A stretch of 57,546 nt of DNA from Alphaproteobacteria bacterium (GCA_016869715.1 VGDM01000017.1:1-57546), one strand, 5' to 3'. Positions 7,657-18,140 are shown, counted from the first letter of the stretch. The notes: a model not told the origin generated them from the sequence alone. A program made the numbers and translations.

Positions 7657-9270
7657 ATGCTGGAATATGACTACATCATCATCGGCGCCGGTTCGGCGGG
7701 TGCGGTGGTGGCCAATCGCCTTTCGGCTAATCCGCGCAACAAAATTCTGCTGCTGGAAGCCGGCCCCGCCAGCTATCGCTGGACGCGCATTCCCTTGGGC
7801 TATGCACGCATGATCAATAACCCTGCCGTGAATTGGCTCTATACGTCAGAACCGGAAGCCACCACGAATGGAAGGCGCCTGCCCGTGCCGCGCGGGCGAA
7901 TTCTGGGCGGGTCGAGTGCGATCAATGGCCTCGCTTTCGTGCGTGGCCAGGCGCAGGATTTCGATACCTGGGCGCAAATGGGCAATCGCGGCTGGAGCTA
8001 CGCGGATGTGCTGCCCTTCTTCAAGCGGATAGAGACCTATCAAGGAGAGTGCGACGCCACCTATCGCGGCAAGGATGGGCCTTTGCGCGTGACGAATCCA
8101 GAACCTCGGGAAGCAATTTTCCAAGTGCTGATCAAGGCCGCCGGTGAGGTCGGCATTCGCTACAACCCCGATTACAATGGTGCGCACCAGGATGGCATTG
8201 CCATGAGCCAAGCGAGCATTTCGGGTGGGCGGCGCATGAGCACGGCTACCTGCTACCTGGACCCGATCCGTGGCCGCGCCAATCTGCATATCGAAACTGA
8301 GGCGCTGGCGGAGAAACTGATATTCCAAGGCAAGCGCTGCATTGGCGTGCGCTATCGGAAGGGTGATCAGGCCCAGGAAGCGCGCGCCGAGCGAGAGATC
8401 ATCATCAGCGGTGGCGCAATCAATTCGCCGCAATTGCTGGAATTGTCAGGGATTGGTCAGCCGGAACGCCTGCAGGCGCTGGGTATTGAAACACTGCATG
8501 CGCTGCCCGGCGTTGGCGAGAATTTGCGTGACCATTACGCACCGCGTACGCGCTGGGCGGTGGGCGCCAAGGGCTATACGCTGAATGATCGTGGGCGCGG
8601 GCTTGGCCTGGTGGAACAGGCCTTGCGCTATGCGCTGACCGGCAAGGGCATGTTGGGTTCAGTGGCGGCGCCCATTCGCGCTTTTGTCTTCTCGCGGGAA
8701 GGGCTGGAAGCGCCTGATCTTTTGCTGGGCTGGGTGCCGGCCTTCACTGAACCGGGGCCGAATGGCCCGCGCATCGCCACGCAATCCGGCATGACCTGCT
8801 ACGCCCATGTCATGCGCCCTGAAAGCAAGGGGCAGATCCATATCACCTCGGCTGATCCTAAGGCGCCGCCAGCGATCCATTTCAATTTCCTCTCGGCGCC
8901 TGTGGATGCGGCGCTGACGGTACGCGCGATCCAAATCGCACGCTCCATCATGTATGCGCCGGCCATGGCGCCGTTGCAGCTGACCGAAGTCGCCCCTGGT
9001 CCGGCGCGGCAAAGCGATGCGGACATCAACGATTGGGTGAAGCAGGTGGGAGAGACAACCTATCATCCTGTTGGCACCTGCAAAATGGGCAATGACCCGA
9101 TGGCGGTGGTGGACGCAGGGCTACGAGTGCATGGCATGGCCGGGCTGCGCGTGGCGGATGCTTCCATCATGCCGGCCCTGACGTCCGGCAATACAAACGT
9201 GCCCTGCATCATGATTGGCGAGAAAGCCGCCGATATGGTGTTGAGTGATGCAAAGGCCATGGCAGCATGA
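7657..9270 (+). CDS. GMC-family FAD oxidoreductase
   Basis: A 537-residue glucose-methanol-choline oxidoreductase. FAD is bound at GAGSAG (residues 10-15); GMC signature 1 is [15 protein letters not shown] and signature 2 is [17 protein letters not shown]. The active-site histidine is in [10 protein letters not shown], with the C-terminal partner region [16 protein letters not shown]. Such enzymes oxidise alcohols (choline, aryl or polyethylene-glycol-type alcohols); the substrate cannot be named. ATG 7657 is preferred because GGGGGAAGG lies 4-12 bases upstream, while the frame extends further without a ribosome site. The stop overlaps the next start by ATGA, indicating translational coupling to the amidohydrolase. 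Confidence 0.9.
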   Translation: MLEYDYIIIGAGSAGAVVANRLSANPRNKILLLEAGPASYRWTRIPLGYARMINNPAVNWLYTSEPEATTNGRRLPVPRGRILGGSSAINGLAFVRGQAQDFDTWAQMGNRGWSYADVLPFFKRIETYQGECDATYRGKDGPLRVTNPEPREAIFQVLIKAAGEVGIRYNPDYNGAHQDGIAMSQASISGGRRMSTATCYLDPIRGRANLHIETEALAEKLIFQGKRCIGVRYRKGDQAQEARAEREIIISGGAINSPQLLELSGIGQPERLQALGIETLHALPGVGENLRDHYAPRTRWAVGAKGYTLNDRGRGLGLVEQALRYALTGKGMLGSVAAPIRAFVFSREGLEAPDLLLGWVPAFTEPGPNGPRIATQSGMTCYAHVMRPESKGQIHITSADPKAPPAIHFNFLSAPVDAALTVRAIQIARSIMYAPAMAPLQLTEVAPGPARQSDADINDWVKQVGETTYHPVGTCKMGNDPMAVVDAGLRVHGMAGLRVADASIMPALTSGNTNVPCIMIGEKAADMVLSDAKAMAA

Positions 9271-10538
9271 GATTGGATGACGCAATTGCGGCGCAAAAGC
9301 CGCTGGTGCAACAATTATTTGATGGCATGGCAGCAATTGGTACCGACCCGCCAGGCATCACGCGCGACGCCTATGGGCGCGGTGAGAATGAGGCGCATGA
9401 TCTGATCCGCAAGGCCGGTGAGGCACTTGGCATGCAGGCCAGCATTGATGCCGGCGCCAATCTTTCCCTGCGCTGGACCGCCGAAAAGCCGGAGGCGCCA
9501 CCGATCATCATCGGCTCCCACTTGGATAGTATTGTGCAGGGCGGCAATTTCGATGGCGCGGCGGGCGTGATTGCTGGCATTGGCGCCGTTGCCGCACTGC
9601 AGGCGGCGGGCATCACGCCGTGCCGGGACATTGAAGTGCTGGCGCTCAGGTGTGAGGAAGCAGTCTGGTTCGGCCTTGGCCTGATTGGCAGCCGCTGCTT
9701 ATTGGCGCGCCTGCCAAAAGGCGCGCTGGAATTAAGCCATGCACGCACGGGCAAAACATTGGCGGAAAGCATCGCAGCGGCGGGTGGCGATCCAGCGCGG
9801 CTGAAACATGGTAAGCCTTTGCGTGAGTCCGCTGCCATTGGTGCTTATTTGGAAGTGCATATCGAGCAGGCGCCGCAATTGATTGAGGCGGATGCGCCGA
9901 TTGCCATTTGCCTCGCCAATCCGGGCAATCTGCGCCATCCCTTCATTCGCATTGCGGGTGAGGATGCGCATACCGGCCTGCCGCATCGCTTTCGGCGTGA
10001 CGCCGCGCTGGCAGGGGCGGATTTGTCGCTATGCCTTGAAAAGCTTTGGCTGGCGGAAGAAGCGGCAGGCCGGCCCATGGCGGTAACCATTGGGCGGTTT
10101 CATACGCCGGCGGATCGGCATTCACTCACTGCTGTTTCAGGCGATTTTGAATTGAGCCTTGATCTGCGCGCCTATGACGCGGCGCATCTGGTGGTACTTG
10201 AAGCCAAGCTGCAGGAGATTGTTGCGGATGTGGCAGCACGCCGGCGGGTGAGGATCACGCTTGGCAAGCGCAGCAGCGCCGCCCCTGGGCTGATGGACCC
10301 TGGGCTTATGGCGCGCCTTGCCGATGCCGCTACGGGCTGGGGCATCACCGCGCCGCATTTGCATAGCCCCGGCACGCATGATGCGAATAACTTCGCTGCT
10401 GCTGGCGTGAAGACCGCGATGCTACTGGTGCGCAATCAAAACGGCAGCCATAACCCGCATGAGGCGATGGAAACCGACGATCTGTTGGCGGCGATTGCCG
10501 TCTTGGTACAGTTTCTTGTGAGAGAGCGAGGCGGTTGA
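9267..10538 (+). CDS. M20-type amidohydrolase (N-carbamoylase/allantoate amidohydrolase family)
   Basis: A 423-residue Zn-dependent hydrolase of the hydantoinase/carbamoylase group. Metal-ligand motifs are GSHLDS (His), GGNFDGAAG (bridging Asp), the Glu pair in [14 protein letters not shown] (His) and the late NGSHNPHE (His). Known members remove carbamoyl or ureido groups from N-carbamoyl amino acids, beta-ureidopropionate or allantoate. The Glu pair is in a CEEAVWF context rather than the textbook EEEGxRF, pointing to a divergent subfamily, so the substrate is open. It is co-transcribed with the GMC oxidoreductase (4-bp overlap). The following 128 bp hold no gene I can support. Confidence 0.85.
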   Translation: MRLDDAIAAQKPLVQQLFDGMAAIGTDPPGITRDAYGRGENEAHDLIRKAGEALGMQASIDAGANLSLRWTAEKPEAPPIIIGSHLDSIVQGGNFDGAAGVIAGIGAVAALQAAGITPCRDIEVLALRCEEAVWFGLGLIGSRCLLARLPKGALELSHARTGKTLAESIAAAGGDPARLKHGKPLRESAAIGAYLEVHIEQAPQLIEADAPIAICLANPGNLRHPFIRIAGEDAHTGLPHRFRRDAALAGADLSLCLEKLWLAEEAAGRPMAVTIGRFHTPADRHSLTAVSGDFELSLDLRAYDAAHLVVLEAKLQEIVADVAARRRVRITLGKRSSAAPGLMDPGLMARLADAATGWGITAPHLHSPGTHDANNFAAAGVKTAMLLVRNQNGSHNPHEAMETDDLLAAIAVLVQFLVRERGG

Positions 10539-10666
10539 ACGATCAGGCGGGCTCTGCCGCTTGGCCACAGGCGTAAAGCCGCACGAATTTCTTTCAAATG
10601 CGGCGCCTTCTGTGTCAGTAATCGGCCCATAAATTTCCTCTGTCGCTAGACATCCGGAGACATCCC

Positions 10667-11638
10667 ATGCAATCACCCCGCAGATCGCTTTTCCTGATAG
10701 GTGGCGCATTGCTCGCCAGCCCTATGCCGCTGCAACCAGCGAATGCGCAACCTGCTGTGACACCGGCTGCAGGCAACCCCGGCTTTTACCGCTTCAAGGT
10801 CGGCTCTTTCACCGTCACCACTATGCATGATGGTTTTTTCGCCCGCCCCTTGGAAGGCTTTGTGCGTAACGCGCCCTTGGCGGAGGTACAGGCGGTGCTG
10901 CGTGATGCCTTCCTGCCGCAGGACCGGTTGATCATTCCCTTCACCGTCACCATCCTCGATACTGGCCGTGATTTGGTGGTTTTTGACAGCGGCAATGGCG
11001 TCACCGCCCCAACCGCAACCAATGGACGCATGATTGCCAACATGCGCGCCGCCGGCATTGACCCGGCCCGGGTGACCCGCGTGGTCATGAGCCATTTCCA
11101 TGGTGATCACGTGAATGGCCTGCTGAATGCCGAAGGTGCCGCTGCCTTCCCCAATGCGGAGGTGATCGTACCGGAGGCGGAGATTGCCTGGTGGGGCGAT
11201 ACCACCAATGAAACGCGCAGCCCTGAAGGCCAACGCGCGACCTTCGCCAATAGCGCGCGGCGCCTTGCCCCCTATGCCGCGCGGCTACGCCGCATTGGCC
11301 CCGATGCTGAAGTGATCCCCGGCGTGCGTTCCGTCGCTGCCCATGGCCATACCCCTGGCCATACCTGCTATCACATCGCCGATGGCGCGGATCAGATGAT
11401 GTTTGTCGCCGATACCACGAACCGCCCGGAACTTCTGGCGCGTCGCCCCGATTTCCACATTGTGTTCGATTTCGATGCTGTCGCCGCGGAAGCCACGCGC
11501 CGCCGCATATATGACCGGGTGGCGACGGATCGCATCCGCATCACCGGCTACCACTTCCCCTTCCCCGCCAATGGCTATCTGGCAAAGGAGGCCAGTGGCT
11601 ATCGCTTTGTTGCGGCGGATTGGTCGAGCGTGGTCTGA
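10667..11638 (+). CDS. exported MBL-fold metallo-hydrolase
   Basis: A 323-residue protein with an N-terminal export signal (MQSPRRSLFLIGGALLASP, with an RR pair that might suit Tat, cleavage near ANAQP) and a metallo-beta-lactamase fold. Zinc ligands are visible in SHFHGDHVNG, HTPGHT, the Asp of FVADTT, and a late His in GYHFPFP. This layout matches quorum-quenching-lactonase/methyl-parathion-hydrolase-like periplasmic hydrolases, but substrate specificity is not readable. It converges on sufA. The N-terminal layout resembles the truncated remnant at 7285-7540, though that one lacks an obvious signal peptide. Confidence 0.85.
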   Translation: MQSPRRSLFLIGGALLASPMPLQPANAQPAVTPAAGNPGFYRFKVGSFTVTTMHDGFFARPLEGFVRNAPLAEVQAVLRDAFLPQDRLIIPFTVTILDTGRDLVVFDSGNGVTAPTATNGRMIANMRAAGIDPARVTRVVMSHFHGDHVNGLLNAEGAAAFPNAEVIVPEAEIAWWGDTTNETRSPEGQRATFANSARRLAPYAARLRRIGPDAEVIPGVRSVAAHGHTPGHTCYHIADGADQMMFVADTTNRPELLARRPDFHIVFDFDAVAAEATRRRIYDRVATDRIRITGYHFPFPANGYLAKEASGYRFVAADWSSVV

Positions 11639-11645
11639 CAGGCTG

Positions 11646-12014
11646 TTAGACGTGGAAACTTTCGCCGCAGCCGCAGCGGCCCTTTTCATTGGGATTGGTG
11701 AAAGTGAAGCCCGCTGACATGGTCTTCACCTCATAATCCATCACGGTGCCAATCAGGAATAGCGTCGCCTTGCGGTCTACCAGCACCGTGACACCCTTAT
11801 CCGTGACGCTCTCATCACCCACGTTTGGCGCATCCACCCAGGAAAGATCATAGGCAAGGCCGGAACAGCCCTTGGTATTCACCGCAATGCGCAGAAACTT
11901 GCCCTGTTCGCCCTTGGCGTAAAGCGCGCGCAAACGCTCCGCCGCGCCATCGGTGAGGGACATCAGCGGCGGCAAGGCGCGCCGAGCGGGTTTGGCTTCG
12001 ATGCTCACATTCAT
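11646..12014 (-). CDS. sufA: SufA/IscA-type Fe-S carrier
   Basis: A 122-residue HesB/IscA family A-type carrier with the three cluster-binding cysteines in NTKGCSGLAYDL and the C-terminal GRCGCGESF. It accepts Fe-S clusters from the SufBCD scaffold and passes them to apoproteins in the cytoplasm. It is the last gene of the suf operon, starting 9 bp after the sufT stop. ErpA is an alternative name within the same family; operon position favours SufA. Confidence 0.9.
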   Translation of the reverse strand: MNVSIEAKPARRALPPLMSLTDGAAERLRALYAKGEQGKFLRIAVNTKGCSGLAYDLSWVDAPNVGDESVTDKGVTVLVDRKATLFLIGTVMDYEVKTMSAGFTFTNPNEKGRCGCGESFHV

Positions 12015-12023
12015 GCCATCACC

Positions 12024-12407
12024 TCAAAACATGTTGAGCGCGAGTCGCGCATCTTCGCTCATGCGGGAATGATCCCAGGGCGGGTCCCACACCACTTCCA
12101 CCAGCACATCGGAAACGCCTTCAATCCCGCGCACGGCTTCTTCCACCTGGTTCGGCAATTCCTGCGCGGAAGGGCAGGATGGCGTTGTTAGCGTCATTTC
12201 CACCTTCACCTTGCCGTCATCGGCGATCTCGATAGCGTAAATCAGGCCAAGTTGAAAGATATCAACTGGAATTTCCGGGTCAAACACGGTGGAAATGGCG
12301 CTGATCACTGCGTCTTCGGAAATCGGCTGCGTGGGCGGCTTCATCTCGCCCTCGGGCGTCCAGGCGGCATGGACCAGGGCTCCGGTCTTGGTGGCATCTT
12401 CACTCAC
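12024..12407 (-). CDS. sufT: SufT-like DUF59/MIP18 Fe-S maturation factor
   Basis: A 127-residue protein carrying the DUF59 domain (FDPEIPVDIFQLGLIY; LTTPSCPSAQELP; VEVVWDPPW). The family helps Fe-S cluster maturation or delivery. GTG at 12407 is chosen because it sits 8 bp inside the sufU end and gives a protein of usual length; the open frame extends a further eight codons to 12431 without a better start. The cysteine in SCPSA is the residue usually conserved in this domain. Confidence 0.88.
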   Translation of the reverse strand: MSEDATKTGALVHAAWTPEGEMKPPTQPISEDAVISAISTVFDPEIPVDIFQLGLIYAIEIADDGKVKVEMTLTTPSCPSAQELPNQVEEAVRGIEGVSDVLVEVVWDPPWDHSRMSEDARLALNMF

Positions 12408-12879
12408 TGCTCGCCTCCTTCGCGCCGGCAAGGGCAGCGTTCAGAGCATGCCAGGCGAGTGTTGCGCATTTCACCCGGCTTGGAAATTCATGCACGCCCG
12501 AAAGCGGCGTCAGCCTTTCCATCGCATCTTCTAGGGAAGCCGCGCAGGCTTGGCATTGGCCGGTCATCGCCAGGTCACGAAAGGCAGTGCCCAGCGCCCG
12601 CGCCTCGTCCGGCGTTTTGCCGCGCACGGTCTCGGTCATGAGGGATGCACTCGCCATGGAAACCGCGCAGCCGCGGCCCTGAAACGCGGCATCGGCAATC
12701 TGCCCATCCGGCGTCATTTTCAGAAACAGCTCCATGCGGTCGCCGCACATGGGGTTATCGCCACGCGCGGTGCGGTCCGCATCTTCCAACCGGCGGAAAT
12801 TACGCGGCTTGCGGCCATGATCCAGGATCACTTCCTGATAAAGATCACGCAAATCGCCGAAGAAATCGCCGCCGCTCAT
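12400..12879 (-). CDS. sufU: SufU-type Fe-S assembly protein
   Basis: A 159-residue NifU/IscU-like protein of the SufU branch, with predicted Zn-ligand residues C45 and D47 (NPMCGDRM), C71 (GRGCAVS) and C138 (RVKCATLAW), and the insertion after GRGC typical of SufU. SufU is the sulfur-acceptor partner that stimulates SufS through zinc-dependent ligand exchange; the operon has no sufE, consistent with SufU filling that role. It overlaps sufS by ATGA at 12876-12879. Confidence 0.9.
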   Translation of the reverse strand: MSGGDFFGDLRDLYQEVILDHGRKPRNFRRLEDADRTARGDNPMCGDRMELFLKMTPDGQIADAAFQGRGCAVSMASASLMTETVRGKTPDEARALGTAFRDLAMTGQCQACAASLEDAMERLTPLSGVHEFPSRVKCATLAWHALNAALAGAKEASSE

Positions 12880-14102
12880 GCGAAGAACTCCCGCGCTTTC
12901 ACCAGCGCACCGGCGAGGTAATCCACCTCCTCCGGCGTGGTATAAAGCCCGAAAGAAGCACGTGCGGTGCCTTGCTCAACCCCAAAACGCGTATGCAAGG
13001 GTTCCGCGCAATGCCGCCCGGCGCGAATGCAAATGCCGGCGCGATCAAGCAAGGTGGAAAGATCATGCGGATGGGCGTTATCCAGCGAGAAGGCAAAAAC
13101 TCCGCCGCGATCCTGCGCGCGTCCCAATAGCGTAAGCCCAGGCACGTCTGACAGCCGTCGCATAGCGTGGTCCACCAGCGCGCGTTCATGCGCTTCAATC
13201 GCAGACATGCCGATGGCGATCACATAATCAATCGCGGCATGCAGCCCAACCGCTTCAATGATGGCGGGCGTGCCGGCTTCAAACCGCGCGGGCGGCTTAG
13301 CCCAGGTAGATTTTTCGAGGGCGACGCTTTCAATCATGTCACCACCACCCAGGAAGGGCGGCATGCGATCCAGATGTTCAAGCTTGCCCCACAGCACACC
13401 AATGCCAGTGGGACCATACAGCTTATGGCCGGTGAAGCAATAGAAATCGCAGCCAATGGCCGCAACATCCACACGCCGATGCACCACTGCCTGTGATCCA
13501 TCCAGCAGTACCTTCGCGCCATGCGCATGCGCCAGCGCGACCACGCGTTCAACTGGTGTGACAGTGCCCAGCACATTGGACATATGTGCGAGTGCCACCA
13601 GCCCCACCTTGCCATCAGCGAGCTTCGCGGCCAGGTCTTCCATGTCCAATTCGCCTGAATCCGTCACGCGGCAGATGCGCAAAGGATTGCCGCGATCATC
13701 GCGCAGCATTTGCCAGGGCACGATATTGGCGTGGTGTTCAAGCTCGGAAATCAGCACTGCCTGATCCGGGCGCATCACGCCACGGCCCCAGCTATGCGCA
13801 ACCAGGTTGATCGCTTCCGTGCTGTTGCGCGTGAAAACCACTTCGCGCGCATCGGGGGCATTGATGAAACGCGCTACCGCACCGCGTGCCGCTTCATAAG
13901 AATCGGTCGCCACTTCGGAAAGCCGATATGCACCGCGATGCACGTTAGCATAGGCCGTTTCCATGCAGCGCGTCATGGCCTCAATGACTGCGCGCGGCTT
14001 CTGCGCACTCGCCCCGGAGTCAAGAAACACGAGCGGCTTGCCATGCTGTGGTTGAGACAGGATCGGGAAATCCTGCCGGATGCGCTGGACATCAAAACTC
14101 AC
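12876..14102 (-). CDS. sufS: SufS cysteine desulfurase
   Basis: A 408-residue group-II cysteine desulfurase. The PLP lysine is K227 in FTGHKLYGPTG and the persulfide-forming cysteine is C365 in RAGRHCAEPLH; EAINLVAHSWG and SELEHHANIVPW are typical. It removes sulfur from cysteine for cluster assembly. GTG at 14102 is taken as the start because it overlaps the sufD stop as GTGA and yields the canonical N-terminus SFDVQRIRQDFPIL; an ATG eight codons upstream lies inside sufD. It is tightly coupled on both sides. Confidence 0.93.
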   Translation of the reverse strand: MSFDVQRIRQDFPILSQPQHGKPLVFLDSGASAQKPRAVIEAMTRCMETAYANVHRGAYRLSEVATDSYEAARGAVARFINAPDAREVVFTRNSTEAINLVAHSWGRGVMRPDQAVLISELEHHANIVPWQMLRDDRGNPLRICRVTDSGELDMEDLAAKLADGKVGLVALAHMSNVLGTVTPVERVVALAHAHGAKVLLDGSQAVVHRRVDVAAIGCDFYCFTGHKLYGPTGIGVLWGKLEHLDRMPPFLGGGDMIESVALEKSTWAKPPARFEAGTPAIIEAVGLHAAIDYVIAIGMSAIEAHERALVDHAMRRLSDVPGLTLLGRAQDRGGVFAFSLDNAHPHDLSTLLDRAGICIRAGRHCAEPLHTRFGVEQGTARASFGLYTTPEEVDYLAGALVKAREFFA

Positions 14103-15394
14103 GAGGCTGCCCCATGCCGGGCCCACCAGCCATCCACGGCCTCCGTCAGCGCTTCATGCAGCACGTCATCTGCGAGCCCTTCAAAAGCTTCATGCAAAAA
14201 GGCCTGCACCAGCATAGACCGCGCCTGATCCGCCGGCACGCCGCGGGAGCGAAGATAGAACAGGCTATCGGCATCCAAGGCGCCAATGGTGGCGCCGTGG
14301 CTGCACTTCACATCATCGGCATAGATTTCAAGTTGCGGCTTGCTGTCCATTTCCGCTTCTCCTGACAGCAGCAGCGCCTGGTTCATCTGATAGCCATCGG
14401 TCTTCTGCGCTTCGCGGCGAACCAGGATCTTGCCCTGAAACACACCGCGCGACTGACCTGCCAAAACGGTCTTGCAGGTTTGGCGGCTGGCGCAATACGA
14501 TGCAGCGTGATCCAGCGCCGTCGTGGTATCCACCAGCGCGCGGCCTGCGGCCAATTGCGCGGTATTCATGTGGCAGGATGCCTTGGGGCCTGTCAGCGCC
14601 GCATGAATTTCCATGCGCGCCAGCCTGGCGCCGGCAGAAACCGCCATGGTGTCGTAGCGTGCTTCAGCGGCGATACGCGCATGGATCACGGAAAGATGAA
14701 AGGCGCCATCGCCTTCCTGTTGCGCGCGCCCGTGCATCAGCACCGCAGCTTCGGCCAGGTCAATCTCAAACACCGGATTATGCAGATATTGCGCCGAGCC
14801 ACCCAGCGCCGTTTCCAGTAGAGACAATCTGGCACCCGCACCGATGCGGAGGATATGGCGCGGATGAAAGGCAAAGGGCCGGCCGGGATCAACCGCAATG
14901 GAAAGCAATTCCAAATGCCCGGCATCCTTGCCCGCCGGCACATCCACAACCAGGCCATCTTCAAACATCAGCGTATTCAAGGCGTTCATGGGGTGATCGG
15001 CCAAGGGCGCCAACGTCCCCAAACGGCCTTCCAATTCCGGCAAATGCTGAGCCACCGAAGCCACGCGATAGGCGAGCCCATTCAGCGCCGAAAGATCAGC
15101 GCGAAACCGCCCATCCACAAACACGGCCCGCGCCGCTGCGCGCGGCTTGGGTAGTGCCAGCGCGCCAGCAACAGCTGTCAGAGGCTCGGCAAACCCGGCC
15201 TGCGCCACGGGTGAAAGGTCCGTGTATTTCCAGGCCTCCACACGCCGCGTCGGAAAGCCACGCGCCGCGACATGCGCCGCCGCATCAGCGCGCAACGCGG
15301 CAAGCCACTTGACCCGCGCACCCGGCAGATGATCCTTAAGGGCCTGATAGCGCGCCAGGAACCCTGCCGCGCCGGTTTGGACTGCCGCTGTCAC
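14099..15394 (-). CDS. sufD: SufD scaffold subunit
   Basis: A 431-residue SufD with the family N-terminus (RRVEAWKYTDLSP near residue 50) and the conserved C-terminal core DVKCSHGATIGALDADSLFY and RGVPADQARSMLVQAF. SufD joins SufB and SufC in the SufBC2D scaffold and contributes the His near KCSHGA to cluster assembly. It overlaps sufC by ATGA (15391-15394) and sufS by 4 bp. Confidence 0.93.
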   Translation of the reverse strand: MTAAVQTGAAGFLARYQALKDHLPGARVKWLAALRADAAAHVAARGFPTRRVEAWKYTDLSPVAQAGFAEPLTAVAGALALPKPRAAARAVFVDGRFRADLSALNGLAYRVASVAQHLPELEGRLGTLAPLADHPMNALNTLMFEDGLVVDVPAGKDAGHLELLSIAVDPGRPFAFHPRHILRIGAGARLSLLETALGGSAQYLHNPVFEIDLAEAAVLMHGRAQQEGDGAFHLSVIHARIAAEARYDTMAVSAGARLARMEIHAALTGPKASCHMNTAQLAAGRALVDTTTALDHAASYCASRQTCKTVLAGQSRGVFQGKILVRREAQKTDGYQMNQALLLSGEAEMDSKPQLEIYADDVKCSHGATIGALDADSLFYLRSRGVPADQARSMLVQAFLHEAFEGLADDVLHEALTEAVDGWWARHGAAS

Positions 15395-16137
15395 GCCGCC
15401 GCCTGGATGGCGCCGTAACCCTGCGCTTCCAGCTCCTTCGCCAATTCCGGCCCGCCCGAGCGTACAATGCGCCCGCCCATCAGCACATGCACACGATCCG
15501 GCACGATGTAATCGAGCAACCGCTGATAATGCGTAATGACCAGGGCGGAGAAATTCGGCCCACGCATGGCATTGACACCTTCGGAGACGATCTTCAGCGC
15601 ATCAATATCAAGGCCGCTATCGGTTTCATCCAGAATGGCGAGCTTCGGTTGCAGTAGTGCCATTTGCAGGATTTCATTGCGCTTCTTCTCGCCGCCTGAA
15701 AAGCCGACATTCACACCGCGTTTCAGCATTTCGTCATTCATCGAAAGTGCCTTCATGCGTTCGCGTGCCAGCTTCAGGAATTGCATGGCGTCCAATTCAC
15801 TCTCGCCCTTGGCGCGGCGAATGGCATTCAAGGCAGTGCGCATAAAAGTCGCATTGCCAACACCAGGTAATTCCACCGGGTATTGAAAGGCCAGAAACAC
15901 ACCGGCGGCAGCGCGTTCTTCCGGCTCCATCGCCAGCAAATCCTGGCGATGGAAAAGTGCCTCACCGCCCGTACCCTCATAGCCATCACGACCCGAGATT
16001 ACATAGGACAGCGTTGATTTTCCGGACCCGTTCGGGCCCATAATGGCATGCACTTCACCCTGCGGCACCACCAGATCAATGCCCTTCAGAATGGGCCTGC
16101 CATCAACCTCAGCGGTCAGTCCCTTGATTTCCAACAT
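15391..16137 (-). CDS. sufC: SufC ATPase
   Basis: A 248-residue ABC-type ATPase of the Suf scaffold, with Walker A GPNGSGKS (34-41), ABC signature NVGFSGGEKKR and Walker B LAILDETDSGLD. The start at 16137 overlaps the sufB stop by one base (TAATG) and gives the standard MLEIKGL N-terminus, so the 49 additional upstream codons of the frame are rejected. ATP binding by SufC drives scaffold rearrangement during cluster formation. Confidence 0.94.
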   Translation of the reverse strand: MLEIKGLTAEVDGRPILKGIDLVVPQGEVHAIMGPNGSGKSTLSYVISGRDGYEGTGGEALFHRQDLLAMEPEERAAAGVFLAFQYPVELPGVGNATFMRTALNAIRRAKGESELDAMQFLKLARERMKALSMNDEMLKRGVNVGFSGGEKKRNEILQMALLQPKLAILDETDSGLDIDALKIVSEGVNAMRGPNFSALVITHYQRLLDYIVPDRVHVLMGGRIVRSGGPELAKELEAQGYGAIQAAA

Positions 16138-17633
16138 TACCCAACGCTCCCTTCGAGCGAGATTTGCAACAGTTTTTGCGCCTCCACCGCGAATTCCATC
16201 GGCAATTCCTTGAGCACTTCGCGGCAGAAGCCATTCACGATCAGCCCCACCGCATCTTCCTGCGACAACCCGCGCTGGCGGCAATAGAACAGCTGATCCT
16301 CGGCGATCCTGCTGGTGGTCGCTTCATGTTCCACCTTGGCACTCAGGCAGCGGTTTTCGATATAGGGCACGGTATGCGCGCCACAAAGGTCACCAATCAG
16401 CAGGCTATCGCATTGCGTAAAATTACGCGCCTCCGTCGCCTTGGCGCCAATCCGCACCAGGCCGCGATAGGTATTCTGCCCATGCCCGGCGCTGATGCCC
16501 TTGGAGACAATGGTGGATTTGGTGCGCGGCCCGATATGGAACATCTTGGTTCCGGTATCGGCCTGCTGGTAGTTATTGGTGATGGCCACTGAATAGAATT
16601 CGCCAACACTGTCTTCGCCCTGCAAGATGCAGGACGGGTATTTCCAGGTGATCGCTGACCCGGTTTCCACCTGCGTCCAGGAGATTTTTGATCGTGCGCC
16701 ACGGCAGGCGCCGCGCTTGGTCACGAAATTGTAGATGCCGCCCTTGCCCTCGGCATCGCCGGGATACCAATTCTGCACCGTACTATATTTGATAGTGGCA
16801 TCATCCATCGCCACCAGTTCCACCACTGCCGCATGCAGCTGGTTTTCATCGCGCATCGGGGCGGTGCAGCCCTCCAGATAGGAAACGTAAGACCCTTCAT
16901 CGGCAATGATCAAGGTGCGTTCAAACTGCCCGGTGCTTTTGGCATTGATGCGAAAATAGGTGGAAAGCTCCATCGGACAGCGCACGCCCTTTGGGATATA
17001 AACAAAGCTGCCATCGGTGAAGACAGCGCTATTCAAAGCAGCGAAGAAATTATCGCCCTGCGGCACAACGGAGCCGAGGTATTTTTGTACCAAATCGGGA
17101 TGCGTCTTCACTGCCTCACTGATCGGGCAGAAGATGATGCCATCTTTTCCCAGCCGATCCTTGAAGGTGGTCGCGACCGAAACACTGTCAAACACCGCAT
17201 CCACCGCGATGGGCATGCGCCCTTCGGCAGGGCTTTCGCCCGCACCTTCAACGCCGGCCAAAATCGCCTGTTCCCGCAGCGGAATGCCAAGCTTTTCATA
17301 GGTGCGCAGCAGTTCCGGATCCACCTCATCCAAGGACTTCGGCGCCACCTTCTGCGTCGGTGCCGCGTAGTAATAGGCATCCTGGTAATCAATCGGCGGA
17401 TATTTCACTGCCGGCCAGCGCGGTTCTTCCATCTTCTGCCAGGCAGCAAAGGCACGCAGCCGCCATTCCAGCAACCAGGCCGGTTCTTCCTTTTTGGCGC
17501 TGATGAAACGCACAATGTCTTCGGAAAGCCCCTTGGGGGCGAATTCCATGTCAATATCCGTCTCGAACCCCCACTTGTAAGTGGACTCAGTGACGGCCTG
17601 GACGGTTTCGATGGTCTCGGTGACGGCGGGCAT
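16137..17633 (-). CDS. sufB: SufB scaffold subunit
   Basis: A 498-residue SufB, the main cluster scaffold. Recognised stretches are [36 protein letters not shown], the cysteine-bearing AKTxCGxR-like region reading [17 protein letters not shown], and the C-terminal [18 protein letters not shown]. Length matches the family. It is the first structural gene of the operon, 9 bp downstream of the regulator stop. Confidence 0.95.
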   Translation of the reverse strand: MPAVTETIETVQAVTESTYKWGFETDIDMEFAPKGLSEDIVRFISAKKEEPAWLLEWRLRAFAAWQKMEEPRWPAVKYPPIDYQDAYYYAAPTQKVAPKSLDEVDPELLRTYEKLGIPLREQAILAGVEGAGESPAEGRMPIAVDAVFDSVSVATTFKDRLGKDGIIFCPISEAVKTHPDLVQKYLGSVVPQGDNFFAALNSAVFTDGSFVYIPKGVRCPMELSTYFRINAKSTGQFERTLIIADEGSYVSYLEGCTAPMRDENQLHAAVVELVAMDDATIKYSTVQNWYPGDAEGKGGIYNFVTKRGACRGARSKISWTQVETGSAITWKYPSCILQGEDSVGEFYSVAITNNYQQADTGTKMFHIGPRTKSTIVSKGISAGHGQNTYRGLVRIGAKATEARNFTQCDSLLIGDLCGAHTVPYIENRCLSAKVEHEATTSRIAEDQLFYCRQRGLSQEDAVGLIVNGFCREVLKELPMEFAVEAQKLLQISLEGSVG

Positions 17634-17642
17634 GGTTATGCT

Positions 17643-18098
17643 CTATCCAGCAAAAATTGGGGAAGCGGGCTCAGGATGCGGCACCACAGCGGGCGGGCCG
17701 GCCAGATCGGCAATGGAAATCCCGGAGAGCGCGCGACGTATCGCCTCATTCACCGGGTCCCAGCGCCCGCGCACGGGGCAGGCGCTTTCGGATTCACAGA
17801 CGCCGAAGGAATTATCCACGCAGGCGGTTAGCGCGATGGGGCCATCCATGGCGGTGATCACCTCAATCAGCGGCATATCGGCCAGAGGGCGGGTCAGGCG
17901 ATAGCCCCCCAGTGCGCCGCGCCTGCCTTCCACAAGCCCGGCATGGGCGAGGATTTTCAAGACCTTGGCGACTGTGGGCTCAGCGAGGCCAGTGGCGCCG
18001 GCCAGCCCAGGCGCGGTCAGCACGCCGCCTCCCTTTGCGTCATCCAGCCGCGTCAGCACCACGACGGCGTAATCGGTCAGCTTTGAAAGCCGCAGCAC
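17643..18098 (-). CDS. Rrf2-family regulator of the suf operon
   Basis: A 151-residue winged-helix Rrf2 protein starting MLRLSKLTDYAVVVL, with recognition helix around GLAEPTVAKVLKIL and wing GALGGYRLTRP. Three cysteines spaced CX7CX5C (TACVDNSFGVCESESACPV) are the likely Fe-S ligands, so it probably senses cluster status and represses the operon. GTG 18098 is chosen because AGGAGG lies seven bases upstream; an in-frame TTG at 18116 would place that site inside the gene. Known relatives are the 'SUF system regulator' proteins; it is distinct from E. coli IscR in cysteine spacing. Confidence 0.88.
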   Translation of the reverse strand: MLRLSKLTDYAVVVLTRLDDAKGGGVLTAPGLAGATGLAEPTVAKVLKILAHAGLVEGRRGALGGYRLTRPLADMPLIEVITAMDGPIALTACVDNSFGVCESESACPVRGRWDPVNEAIRRALSGISIADLAGPPAVVPHPEPASPIFAG

Positions 18099-18119
18099 CT
18101 GGCAAACCTCCTGCAATCC

Positions 18120-18134
18120 GGACCATCATGGTCC
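18120..18134. promoter_or_regulatory. 15-bp perfect palindrome at the suf operon start, candidate operator
   Basis: The sequence GGACCATCATGGTCC is a perfect dyad around 18127. It lies about 22 bases upstream of the regulator's GTG and directly downstream of the predicted -10, i.e. at the expected transcription start. This is a standard site for repressor blocking, so autoregulation by the Rrf2 protein is the simplest inference. It does not look like the IscR, RirA or cyanobacterial SufR boxes I know. Confidence 0.5.
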
Positions 18135-18140
18135 TCTTTG

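Noticed and set aside
10436..10630. Small minus-strand open frame (MGRLLTQKAPHLKEIRAALR) after the carbamoylase
   Set aside because: It overlaps the end of the amidohydrolase gene, has no family resemblance, and a weak start context. Not called.
16833..17831. Plus-strand open frame of 332 codons opposite sufB
   Set aside because: Antisense shadow of a clear SufB; no family features.
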